A stretch of DNA of 7,692 nt from CAZYTO01 sp964650405 (GTDB taxonomy: Bacteria; Acidobacteriota; Thermoanaerobaculia; Gp7-AA8), in NCBI GenBank assembly GCA_964650405.1, contig CAZYTO010000271.1, positions 1-7,692 of the forward strand, written 5' to 3'. Shown here piece by piece: positions 1-5,981 of this stretch. Below the pieces are notes generated by a model, which was not told the origin of the DNA, ran no database searches, and was given only the letters and a program-made list of their open reading frames with translations. Numbering within the stretch: the first letter of the stretch is position 1; the number at the start of each line of letters is the position of its first letter. The position numbers and the translations under genes are program-made.

Positions 1-1180
1 GAACTACACCATCCATCCTCAACTTTGAGACACTTATTTCTCGACGAACCCTTAGCGGTGAGCTCATGGTAGTCCTCCGATTTTTGAGCATGTGGTAGAT
101 GGCAACGGCGAGGCTGTGTGCGATGGCCACGAGGGCTCGCTTGTGCCCGCGGCGTTGTTTGAGGCGAAGGAACTTGGCCTGCAGGTAGGAACCCTTGAGG
201 TTGATGGCGCAAGCGGCCGCCTGGACAAGGAGTGTCTTGAGGTACGGATTCCCCTGACGAGAGCGATTCTTGAGCCTCTTGCCGGCACTGATGTAGTTGC
301 CTGGACAGACACCGGCCATAGCTGCGAACTGGCGATGGGTGCTCCAGGCAGACATGTCGTCCCCAGTTTCCGCGAGAAGGTCAACGGCCAGGCGGAGGTT
401 GACCCCGGGGATGGTGTCGAGACGCTCGAGAATCTTGGTACGTGATTCGACCTTGGCAGAGATCTTAATGTCAGTCTGGGCGATGGTGGCTTCGAGCCGG
501 TTCAACTGTTCGAGCTGAATAGCGATCAGCCCCTGGGTGTGCTCGGAGAGCGAACTCGGGAAAGCTTGCTGCAGCTGAGGGATCTTTTTGCGCAATCGTC
601 CCCGGGCCAAATTCGACAGTTGTTCAGGGTCAGTTTTACCTTCGGCAATGTGCTCGAGCATGTCGGTGCCCGACACACCCAAAACGTATGAGGTTACCGA
701 AGAGAGCTTGACCCCGGCGATCTGCAGGTGCTTTTCCACTCGGTTCTGCTCGCTGGCCCGCGTCTGCACCAGAGTCCGGCGATACCGAGTCATCTGCCGG
801 AGTTCGCGGAAAAACCGCGGTGGGACAAAGCTGGGTTTGACCAGACCATACCGGAGCAACTTGGCCAGCCACTCCGCATCAGACTCGTCCGTCTTGCGGC
901 CCGGCACATTCATGATGTGCTGGGCATTGCCCACCACTATCTCCACGGCCCCTTCCAGAGCATCGTAGATCGGCATCCAGTACACCCCCGTGCTTTCCAT
1001 CAAAACGTGGGTGACACCGAACTCGATCAACTTCGCTCTCAACTGCCGCAGTTGGTGAGGGAAGGTACCGATCTTCAGCTTGTGTCTTTCCAGCCTGCGC
1101 CCCTGTCCGATCAGGATGCAGACAAAGATCACCTCCCTGTGTACGTCCAGGCCTGCACTTCGTTCATGAAACACCTCCAT
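1..1180 (-). CDS. IS110-family transposase (DEDD/serine recombinase), truncated by window edge
   Basis: The protein catalyses recombination of the IS110 element, guided in known relatives by a bridge RNA. From ATG at 1180, 393 codons read without a stop to the left edge. The N-terminal RuvC-like DEDD domain (PF01548, about residues 8-155) shows GLDVHRE with D12, LMESTGVYW with E62, and GRKTDESDAEWLAKLL with D98 and D101, giving a complete acidic tetrad. A helical linker follows (about 195-245). The Transposase_20 domain (PF02371, about 250-335) has LDTIPGV, the AMAGVCPGNY segment and SAGKR, where S298 is the likely nucleophile, then QGNPYLKTLL. The start is supported by a purine-rich AAGGA six bases upstream and by the family-typical N-terminus MEVFHERSAGLDVH. 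After residue 368 the sequence stops resembling the family, while the -1 frame reads EDYHEL. A one-base loss near 91-95 is therefore possible (see findings). The catalytic parts are intact. Confidence 0.95.
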   Translation of the reverse strand, partial: MEVFHERSAGLDVHREVIFVCILIGQGRRLERHKLKIGTFPHQLRQLRAKLIEFGVTHVLMESTGVYWMPIYDALEGAVEIVVGNAQHIMNVPGRKTDESDAEWLAKLLRYGLVKPSFVPPRFFRELRQMTRYRRTLVQTRASEQNRVEKHLQIAGVKLSSVTSYVLGVSGTDMLEHIAEGKTDPEQLSNLARGRLRKKIPQLQQAFPSSLSEHTQGLIAIQLEQLNRLEATIAQTDIKISAKVESRTKILERLDTIPGVNLRLAVDLLAETGDDMSAWSTHRQFAAMAGVCPGNYISAGKRLKNRSRQGNPYLKTLLVQAAACAINLKGSYLQAKFLRLKQRRGHKRALVAIAHSLAVAIYHMLKNRRTTMSSPLRVRREISVSKLRMDGVV

Positions 1181-1186
1181 ACGTGG

Positions 1187-1197
1187 TCCTTCCTTCT
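1187..1197 (-). promoter_or_regulatory. Ribosome binding site of the IS110 transposase
   Basis: On the minus strand the bases read AGAAGGAAGGA, ending six bases before the ATG at 1180. The spacing and purine content suit a Shine-Dalgarno site. It supports that ATG over the next ATG at 1167, which is in another frame. Confidence 0.6.
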
Positions 1198-1204
1198 CTG
1201 GAAT

Positions 1205-1330
1205 TCCACGTACATCGGCAGGCAGGAAAGATACTGCTCTACGTGCTCCCCCGGTGTTGCGTAGGTGGCACAATCGGTGGTACCTAAGTCGATGCGGGTC
1301 CTGTCTCATGCTCGGGCTCAAAGCCCGTTG
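1205..1330 (-). ncRNA. Candidate IS110 bridge RNA
   Basis: IS110-group elements are known to encode a structured bridge RNA in the non-coding end upstream of the transposase, with two stems whose internal loops pair with target and donor DNA. In transposase orientation I see three foldable units here. The first is a 6-bp hairpin, CGGGCT/AGCCCG with a 3-base loop (1327-1313). The second is a stem with pairing TAGGT/ACCTA (1286-1282 with 1266-1262) enclosing a 15-base loop. The third is a stem CACGTA/TACGTG (1245-1240 with 1212-1207) with inner pairing GCAG/CTGC and an internal loop between them. This layout of a short 5' hairpin followed by two looped stems matches the known architecture in outline. 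Exact ends and guide segments cannot be fixed without the other end of the element. In the IS1111 subgroup the RNA lies at the other end, so this could be wrong. Confidence 0.4.
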
Positions 1331-1350
1331 TGAATGTCGGCCTCTACGTG
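1237..1350. repeat. 9-bp direct repeat CTCTACGTG at 1237-1245 and 1342-1350
   Basis: The plus strand carries CTCTACGTG at 1237-1245 and again at 1342-1350, 105 bases apart. Related TACGTGG or CCACGTA words occur at 1180-1186, 1206-1212 and 1345-1351. One copy sits inside the candidate bridge-RNA stem and the other near the presumed end of the element. That placement is expected if the RNA carries a guide for its own element terminus. A chance repeat cannot be excluded. Confidence 0.5.
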
Positions 1351-1482
1351 GTTTTCACAGAACCTTAGTTTCCGTCATTCCGAGCCAGGACCCGCTTTCC
1401 TCTCTCACTTCCCATCCCTGAGCCTCTTCGCCAGTTCCCGGCTCGTTGCGGCCGGGCGGCGGTGATCTTCGTCATCGGTGGT

Positions 1483-1504
1483 CCACCGCGCCGCAGCGCG
1501 GTGG
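1483..1504. repeat. 9-bp inverted repeat (hairpin)
   Basis: CCACCGCGC at 1483-1491 pairs perfectly with GCGCGGTGG at 1496-1504 across a 4-base loop. No T-run follows on either strand, so a classical intrinsic terminator is not supported. It may be a repeat-derived hairpin or a weak transcription stop. Confidence 0.6.
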
Positions 1505-1530
1505 CTGGAGTCTCATGCCTCATGCCCCTC

Positions 1531-1584
1531 GGCACTCGGCACTCAGCACTCAACGGGGCACCCAGCACTCGGCACTCGGCACTC
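1531..1584. repeat. Heptanucleotide repeat array, (G/A)GCACTC x 6
   Basis: Two blocks of three 7-base units flank a 12-base spacer. The first block has GGCACTC at 1531 and 1538 and AGCACTC at 1545. The second has AGCACTC at 1564 and GGCACTC at 1571 and 1578. The order GG, GG, AG then AG, GG, GG is mirror-like. Just upstream, two CATGCC words also recur 7 bases apart (1514-1519 and 1521-1526). It resembles intergenic slippage repeats; no function can be assigned. Confidence 0.75.
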
Positions 1585-1602
1585 CCCCTCCCCGTCCTTC
1601 GA

Positions 1603-1624
1603 ACTTCTTCCGGACTTCTTTCGG
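1603..1624 (+). promoter_or_regulatory. Tandem 11-bp repeat, candidate OmpR/KdpE-family operator
   Basis: ACTTCTTCCGG (1603-1613) is followed without gap by ACTTCTTTCGG (1614-1624), identical in 10 of 11 positions. The second copy ends 13 bases before the usp start codon. OmpR-family response regulators bind as head-to-tail dimers on direct repeats with about this helical-turn period, and a KdpE-like regulator is encoded at 5978-6664. Binding is inferred from spacing and context alone. So close to the start codon it would either overlap the transcript start or act as a repressor site. Confidence 0.4.
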
Positions 1625-1637
1625 CCCCCTACCGAGA

Positions 1638-2057
1638 ATGCCAGGCGTGGATAGCGGGAACGTCGCCATTGCCGTGCCGGGGGATCCGGAGAGAGCGCGG
1701 GAGGTCCTCAGCCGCGGGCGGAGGATCGCGCGCTGCTTCGGGTCGGAGTGGATCGCCGTGCAGATCGTCCAGGGCGCCGGCAGGCGGGAAGACTCGGACG
1801 AGGAAGACCGCAGGGCTCCCCGCGATCTACATGAGCTGGTCACGGCCCTCGGGGGGCGGCTGGTCTGTGCCAGCGCGGCGGACATCGCCGAAGGGCTCGT
1901 CGAGCTGTCCTGCCGGGAGCATGCGCGGGTGCTCGTCATCGGGCGGTCGCGGCGGCCGTGGCTCTTGCGGCGGCTGCGGCGCGGGGTGACGGAGCGGATC
2001 CTGCGCGCCAGGAGGCCGTTCGACGTTGTCGTGGCGGCGGAAGGGGTGGATCGTTGA
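1638..2057 (+). CDS. Stand-alone KdpD-type universal stress protein (USP) domain protein, 139 aa
   Basis: This is a small cytoplasmic, single-domain protein of the UspA fold. It opens with a first strand NVAIAVPGDP, then an RAREVLSRGRRIARCFGSEWIAVQIV helix-strand pair typical of the USP module in KdpD. In the middle is ADIAEGLVELSCREHARVLVIGRSRRPWLL (about 81-110), and it ends LRRGVTERILRARRPFDVVVAA, matching the KdpD pattern of a basic loop plus G-hydroxyl before the last helix and strand. In KdpD this module sits between the N-terminal sensor and the membrane domain; here it is a separate gene. I start at ATG 1638 because a longer in-frame start near 1446 would translate the heptamer repeats. 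The gene overlaps the transporter downstream by 4 bases, so the two are probably translated together. A role as potassium or nucleotide sensor partner of the transporter or kinase is inference. The SxS...FTAxY cyclic-di-AMP motif of Staphylococcus KdpD is not evident. Confidence 0.8.
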   Translation: MPGVDSGNVAIAVPGDPERAREVLSRGRRIARCFGSEWIAVQIVQGAGRREDSDEEDRRAPRDLHELVTALGGRLVCASAADIAEGLVELSCREHARVLVIGRSRRPWLLRRLRRGVTERILRARRPFDVVVAAEGVDR

Positions 2058-4066
2058 GTGGATCGTTGAACGACCGCGGCGAGGAGCCGACGGGAATCCA
2101 GAGAATCCGGCGGCTCATCATCGGGCCGCCGCGCAACGTCAGCGACCCGCAGATCTTTCACCACGTCTCACTCGTCGCCTTCCTGGCCTGGGTCGGCCTC
2201 GGCGCGGACGGACTGTCCTCGTCGGCCTACGGTCCCGAAGAAGCGTACAAGGCCCTCGGGCCGCACGCCCACCTGTCGATCCTCCTGGTCGGCATGACGG
2301 CCCTGACCATCGCCGTCATCTCCATCGCCTATTCGAACCTCATCCAGCACTTTCCGGGCGGCGGCGGCGGATATCTCGTGGCCACCAAGCTCCTCGGCAA
2401 CCGCGTCGGCGTGGTGTCGGGCTGCGCCCTGCTCGTCGACTACGTCCTCACCATCACCATCTCCGTAGCCAGCGGCTGCGATCAGCTCTGGTCGTTCCTT
2501 CCTGAAGGCTACCTCCGGTACAAGCTCCCCGCGGAGTTCCTCATCATCGCCATCCTCGTTGTGCTGAACCTGCGCGGCGTGCGCGAGTCGGTCAACATCC
2601 TCGCCCCGATCTTCGTCACGTTCGTCATCTCTCACACCATCGCCATCGTCTACGCCGTCGGCCTGCACTTCACCCGGTTGCCGTCCGTCTTCCATGACGC
2701 TCGGATCGACTTCAAGGGCTCCCTGCACACGATGGGCTTCCTCCCGCTGATGCTCGTCCTCCTCCGCGCCTACTCCCTCGGCGGCGGTACGTACACCGGC
2801 ATCGAGGCGGTGTCGAACGGCGTGGTCATGCTGCGCGAGCCGCGCGTGCGGACGGGCAAGCGGACCATGGCCCTCATGGCCGCGTCGCTGGCGTTCATGG
2901 CCGGCGGGATCATGTTCGGCTACCTCCTCACCAGTTCCCATCCCGTGGCCGGGAAGACCATGAACTCCGTCATGCTCGAGAACCTTTTCGCCGGGTGGAA
3001 GATCGGGAGCCTGCCGATAGGCATGGCGTTCGTCATCCTCTGCCTCGTAGCCGAAGCGGCGCTGCTCTTCGTGGCCGCGCAGACCGGCTTCCTGGACGGA
3101 CCGCGCGTGCTGGCCACGATGGCCGTCGACTCCTGGATGCCGCACCGCTTCAGCCAGCTCTCCGACCGGCTGGTGACGAAGAACGGCATCTACATGATGG
3201 GCCTGGCGGCCACGGCGGCGCTGATCTACACGCGCGGCGCGGTGGACACCCTGGTGGTCATGTACTCGATCAACGTCTTCATCACGTTCTCGCTGACCGA
3301 GCTGGGCATGTCCCGGCACTGGATCAAGGACCGGGCCAAAGAGCCGAAGTGGAAGAGCCAGTTGTCCATCCACGGCACCGGCCTGGTGATGTGCCTCAGC
3401 ATCCTCACCATCACCGTCTTCGAGAAGTTTTCCGAGGGCGGGTGGATCACCGTCGTCATCACCACCATGCTCATCCTCCTCTGCTTCGCCATCCACCGGC
3501 ACTACCAGAACGTGCGGCGCAGCCTGACCCGGATGGACGACATCCTCATGACCGTGCCCGGCACCGAAGCGGCGGCCGAGGTCACGCCGTCGACGCTCGA
3601 CCCGAAACTGCCGGCCGCCGTGATCACCGTCTCCAGCTTCTCCGGCTTCGGCATCCACCAGATCCTCTCCATCCACAAAGCCTTCCCCGGCTACTTCAGG
3701 CAGTTCCTGTTCATCTCCGCGGCCGTCGTCGACTCGGGGAACTTCAAGGGAGCGGAAGAGATCGACCACCTCGAGACCCAGACCGAGGCCGGGCTGAAGC
3801 GGTACGTGGCCTGGGCGCAGAAGCAGGGACTGAAGGCGGACTACCGGATGGCGGTGGGCACCGAGGCCGTGGCCACGGTGGAAGCCCTCTGCATCCAGAT
3901 CGCCGAGGAGTTTCCGAAGTCGATCTTCTTCATGGGCCGGCTCATCTTCCGTGAAGAGAAGTGGTACCACCGGTTGTTGCACAATGAGACGCCGCACGCC
4001 ATCCAGCGGCGGCTGCAGTTCCAGGGGATTCAGGCGATGGTGCTGCCGATCCGCGTGCTGGACTGA
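2054..4066 (+). CDS. kimA: KimA-type APC/KUP-superfamily potassium transporter, 670 aa
   Basis: This is a probable inner-membrane proton-coupled K+ importer. The sequence aligns by eye along its whole length with Bacillus subtilis KimA (YdaO, about 607 aa). Matches are RRLIIGPP (19-26), ADGLSSSAYG (51-60), PGGGGGYLVA (101-110), LLVDYVLTITISVASG (126-141), NLRGVRES (172-179), YTGIEAVSNG (247-256), QTGFLDGPRVLA (343-354) and DRLVTKNGI (371-379). D52, Y59, D129, Y130 and S137 correspond to residues recalled as forming the KimA potassium sites, and E251 to its conserved glutamate. About 12 membrane helices lie between 36 and 481. A cytoplasmic USP-like tail (about 515-669) ends with KWYHRLLHN and VLPIRVL, as in KimA. 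The start is TTG at 2054, overlapping the usp stop in TTGA, with AAGGGGTGG just upstream; a second TTG at 2066 is possible, and GTG 1958 would overlap usp by 100 bases. Substrate is assigned by homology; general annotation pipelines may call it an amino-acid permease. Confidence 0.87.
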   Translation: MSGSLNDRGEEPTGIQRIRRLIIGPPRNVSDPQIFHHVSLVAFLAWVGLGADGLSSSAYGPEEAYKALGPHAHLSILLVGMTALTIAVISIAYSNLIQHFPGGGGGYLVATKLLGNRVGVVSGCALLVDYVLTITISVASGCDQLWSFLPEGYLRYKLPAEFLIIAILVVLNLRGVRESVNILAPIFVTFVISHTIAIVYAVGLHFTRLPSVFHDARIDFKGSLHTMGFLPLMLVLLRAYSLGGGTYTGIEAVSNGVVMLREPRVRTGKRTMALMAASLAFMAGGIMFGYLLTSSHPVAGKTMNSVMLENLFAGWKIGSLPIGMAFVILCLVAEAALLFVAAQTGFLDGPRVLATMAVDSWMPHRFSQLSDRLVTKNGIYMMGLAATAALIYTRGAVDTLVVMYSINVFITFSLTELGMSRHWIKDRAKEPKWKSQLSIHGTGLVMCLSILTITVFEKFSEGGWITVVITTMLILLCFAIHRHYQNVRRSLTRMDDILMTVPGTEAAAEVTPSTLDPKLPAAVITVSSFSGFGIHQILSIHKAFPGYFRQFLFISAAVVDSGNFKGAEEIDHLETQTEAGLKRYVAWAQKQGLKADYRMAVGTEAVATVEALCIQIAEEFPKSIFFMGRLIFREEKWYHRLLHNETPHAIQRRLQFQGIQAMVLPIRVLD

Positions 4067-4150
4067 CGCGCGCCGGGCGCCACGCGTTGCGGCAGGAGCC
4101 GTGAAGGCTGAAGGCCCGCTCTCGCTGCGATCCTTCGCGACAGATACAAA

Positions 4151-4178
4151 GGATGAAGCATGAAGGAGGAAGGATGAA
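4151..4178. repeat. Degenerate heptanucleotide array (GGATGAA-like x 4)
   Basis: Four consecutive 7-base units read GGATGAA, GCATGAA, GGAGGAA, GGATGAA. Its unit sequence differs from the GGCACTC array at 1531-1584, but the period is the same. The AGGAGG-like purines are incidental; the ATG at 4153 or 4174 opens only a low-complexity frame. Confidence 0.65.
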
Positions 4179-4261
4179 GCCGGGCGACAACCCCTCACCC
4201 CGGCTCCTCCGCGCTGGCCGCATCGAGACGATCCACAACACGCGAGATTGCGCGCTGCGGA

Positions 4262-4289
4262 GCCGACCCTCTCCCGGGAGAGGGTCGGC
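4262..4289. repeat. 28-bp perfect palindrome
   Basis: The two 14-base arms, beginning GCCGACCCTCTCCC, are perfect reverse complements with no spacer. The RNA would form a strong hairpin with a few unpaired central bases. No T-run follows, so it is better read as a REP-like repeat than as an intrinsic terminator, although it could slow polymerase or protect the transporter mRNA. Confidence 0.8.
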
Positions 4290-4340
4290 CACACACGCTC
4301 TCGCTGCTGCATCATTATTGCCTTCGAAACGCCCGAACCC

Positions 4341-4363
4341 ACCCTCTCCCCACGGGAGAGGGT
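4341..4363. repeat. 10-bp inverted repeat with 3-base loop
   Basis: ACCCTCTCCC (4341-4350) and GGGAGAGGGT (4354-4363) are perfect complements around CAC. It is a second copy of the core word of the palindrome at 4262-4289, and both are followed by CG. Confidence 0.8.
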
Positions 4364-4541
4364 CGCCGCGGAGCGCCTCTCGCCGGGAACGATCCGTCGC
4401 GCAGCGTTCAGCGCAGCGGCGGGGTGAGGGGCATTCGGTAACGCTACGTCCCAACCGCTGCGATCGCGCGGCGCATGGAAGCCGCCGGTCCCGCAGCCTG
4501 GAAGGCGGCGCTACCCCGGACGCTTCGAGGTTCCGGTGCCC

Positions 4542-5981
4542 ATGAACGCGAGGACCCTGAGCCGGGCCGGCGGCGCGTTGATCGCCATCGCCGCCGTGAC
4601 GCTGCTGGCGCTGCGGCTGCACGCGAACGCCACGACGGTCGGTTTTGCCTACCTCGTCACGATCCTCGGCATCGTCATCGTCACGAACCTCACTACGGCC
4701 CTGGTCAGCTCCGTCGCGGCCACGGTGTGCTTCAACTACTACTTCCTCCCGCCGGTGCGGACGCTCACCATCCAGGACCCGTCGAACTGGGTGGCTCTGG
4801 CGGCGTTCTTCTGCACCTCGCTCATCGTCAGCCGGCTGGTCATGCAGGCGCGGGAGCAGGCGGAGGAGGCCGAGGCGCGGCGGGGCGAGATCGAGGCGCT
4901 GTACGCGCTGAGCATCGACCTCTTCACCGCCACCAACCGCGTCGGCGCGCTGGCCGAGGCCACGGGCAGAGCCCTGGCCAACGCCGGTGCCAACGGCGGC
5001 GGCATCGTCCTCTTCGGCAGTGGTAATTACGACCAGAGCATCGCCGCGTGGATCGGGCCGCCGCAGGAGCATCTCGACGACCTCGTCGCCGGCGTGGGGA
5101 GGCACCGGCGGACGCTCGAGCTCCCTGCGCCGTTCGGCCGCGACGTCTACCTGCCCCTCCTCATCGGCGGGCGCGTCATCGGCGTGTTCGTGGCGCGGGA
5201 GACGACGGCCACACTGCGCGGCCTGGAGTCGGCGGCCACCCTCGTGGCACTGGCCATCGAGCGGGAGCGCTTCGTCGCCGAGAGCGCCCACATGCAGGCC
5301 ATGCGCGAGGGAGACGCCCTGAAGACCTCGCTGCTGCGGGCCGTGTCGCACGACTTCGTCACGCCGCTCACGGCCATCTCGCTGCAGATCGAACGGCTGC
5401 GCACCATCAGCGATGATCCGGCCGTGGCCGCCATCTCCGAGCAGGCGGAGCGGCTCAAGCGGCGCATCGAGAACCTCCTGGCTATGGCCCGGCTCGAGGC
5501 GCGCAGCGTCGTGCCGCGGCCGGAGCCGACGCCGGCGGCGGACCTCTTCCGCGCGGCGCGCGAGCACCTGCCGCTCATCGCCGAGGGGCGGCCCATCGAA
5601 GTGCGGGTCGCCGCGGACTGTCCCGACGTCTACGTCGATCCGTCATTGGCCCTGGAGATCCTGGTGAACCTCATCGAGAACGCGCACCAGGCCGCACCGC
5701 CCGGGACACCCATCGAGCTGGCCGCCTTCCGCCACCCGCTCGACGATGCAACGACAGGCGACCGGGTGCGGTTGGAGGTCGCTGACCGCGGCCCCGGCAT
5801 TTCCGCCGCGCCGAGCGACACGCCGCGCCTGGGCCTCGGCCTGGAGATCGCGCGGAGTCTGGGCACGGCCAGCGGCGGCCAGGTGACCCTGGCCAACCGC
5901 ACCGGGGGCGGGGCGGTAGCGCGCATCGACCTGCCCGCCGCGCAGTTGCCGGTAGGCGCCGAGGCAGAGGTGCCGGCGTGA
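4542..5981 (+). CDS. KdpD-like sensor histidine kinase lacking the N-terminal KdpD domain, 479 aa
   Basis: This is an inner-membrane sensor kinase that should autophosphorylate and pass phosphate to the regulator encoded just downstream. A DUF4118 membrane domain with four helices fills about residues 10-101 and shows the KdpD signature FLPPVRTLTIQDP before the last helix. A coiled coil (102-125) and GAF domain (about 119-245) follow. HisKA has H270 in AVSHDFVTPLTAI, keeping D271 and T274 (DxxT) but with V where the family usually has R. The ATPase domain has N376/N380 (LVNLIENA), ADRGPGI (G1) and GLGL (G2). Between G1 and G2 the F-box and most of the ATP lid are missing. The N-terminal Walker-type KdpD domain and USP module of full-length KdpD (about 900 aa) are absent. 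The start is ATG 4542; GTG 4536 sits closer to the GAGG at 4527 and is a fair alternative. The gene overlaps the regulator by GTGA. Confidence 0.88.
   Translation: MNARTLSRAGGALIAIAAVTLLALRLHANATTVGFAYLVTILGIVIVTNLTTALVSSVAATVCFNYYFLPPVRTLTIQDPSNWVALAAFFCTSLIVSRLVMQAREQAEEAEARRGEIEALYALSIDLFTATNRVGALAEATGRALANAGANGGGIVLFGSGNYDQSIAAWIGPPQEHLDDLVAGVGRHRRTLELPAPFGRDVYLPLLIGGRVIGVFVARETTATLRGLESAATLVALAIERERFVAESAHMQAMREGDALKTSLLRAVSHDFVTPLTAISLQIERLRTISDDPAVAAISEQAERLKRRIENLLAMARLEARSVVPRPEPTPAADLFRAAREHLPLIAEGRPIEVRVAADCPDVYVDPSLALEILVNLIENAHQAAPPGTPIELAAFRHPLDDATTGDRVRLEVADRGPGISAAPSDTPRLGLGLEIARSLGTASGGQVTLANRTGGGAVARIDLPAAQLPVGAEAEVPA

Larger units (their letters stand above)
1..1375 (-). 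mobile_element. IS110-family insertion sequence, upstream part; other end lies outside the window
   Basis: The element is defined by its transposase, which occupies 1-1180 on the minus strand and is cut by the left window edge. IS110 elements lack long terminal inverted repeats and make little or no target duplication, so the exact boundary cannot be read from one side. I place the right-hand (transposase-upstream) limit near 1350-1375. Hairpins and a CTCTACGTG repeat lie inside this region, and ordinary spacer sequence with other repeat types begins after it. The element is visibly less GC-rich than the genes to its right, which fits acquisition by transfer. The boundary is an estimate; the family call is firm. 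Confidence 0.8.
1376..1637. other. Non-coding spacer between the IS110 element and the usp gene
   Basis: No credible gene was found here. The short open frames on both strands have repetitive or arginine-rich translations resembling no family I know. The stretch contains a 6-bp GC hairpin (CCCGGC 1437-1442 with GCCGGG 1451-1456), a 9-bp hairpin at 1483-1504, the heptamer array at 1531-1584 and the 11-bp tandem repeat at 1603-1624. I could not identify a convincing sigma-70 promoter, nor a ydaO-type cyclic-di-AMP riboswitch such as precedes kimA in Bacillus subtilis. Confidence 0.6.
4191..4431. repeat. MITE/REP-like element bounded by a 12-bp inverted repeat
   Basis: CCCCTCACCCCG at 4191-4202 is the exact reverse complement of CGGGGTGAGGGG at 4420-4431. 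The 241-bp interior contains two related palindromes (4262-4289 and 4341-4363) built on the same ACCCTCTCCC / GGGAGAGGGT word. Nested inverted repeats without a coding frame suggest a small non-autonomous element or a compound REP-type repeat. No target-site duplication is visible at its edges, so mobility is unproven. Confidence 0.55.
4067..4541. other. Repeat-rich intergenic region between transporter and kinase genes
   Basis: There is no credible gene in these 475 bases; open frames crossing them are shadows. The region carries a heptamer array (4151-4178) and a 241-bp stretch bounded by a 12-bp inverted repeat (4191-4431) that itself contains two strong hairpins. The remaining 110 bases before the kinase show no recognisable promoter. 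The insertion of repeats here makes it uncertain whether transporter and kinase share a transcript. Confidence 0.6.

Noticed and set aside
728..1264. A 178-codon plus-strand open frame inside the IS110 element
   Set aside because: It lies opposite the transposase catalytic domain, whose motifs are unambiguous in the minus frame.
1531..1584. A CRISPR array
   Set aside because: Units are 7 bases with no spacers of regular length and no cas genes; it is a short tandem repeat.
1446..1637. A 64-residue N-terminal extension of the USP protein
   Set aside because: It would translate the GGCACTC heptamer array and has no similarity to USP proteins; ATG 1638 fits the fold start.
1376..1637. A ydaO-type cyclic-di-AMP riboswitch upstream of the KimA-like gene
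   Set aside because: I could not recognise its conserved core; the region is mostly simple repeats and short GC hairpins.
2168..4342. A 724-codon open frame on the minus strand opposite the transporter gene
   Set aside because: Its translation is rich in D, E, G, H and R with no domain pattern, as expected from the antisense of a GC-rich membrane-protein gene. The plus strand encodes a clear KimA-like protein.
4262..4363. Rho-independent terminators after the transporter gene
   Set aside because: The hairpins are strong but none is followed by a T-run on either strand, and they are nested in a larger repeat about 200 bases from the stop codon.
3942..5567. A 541-codon minus-strand open frame spanning the spacer and kinase gene
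   Set aside because: It crosses the repeat-rich spacer and mirrors the kinase codons; composition is arginine-rich and no family is recognisable.
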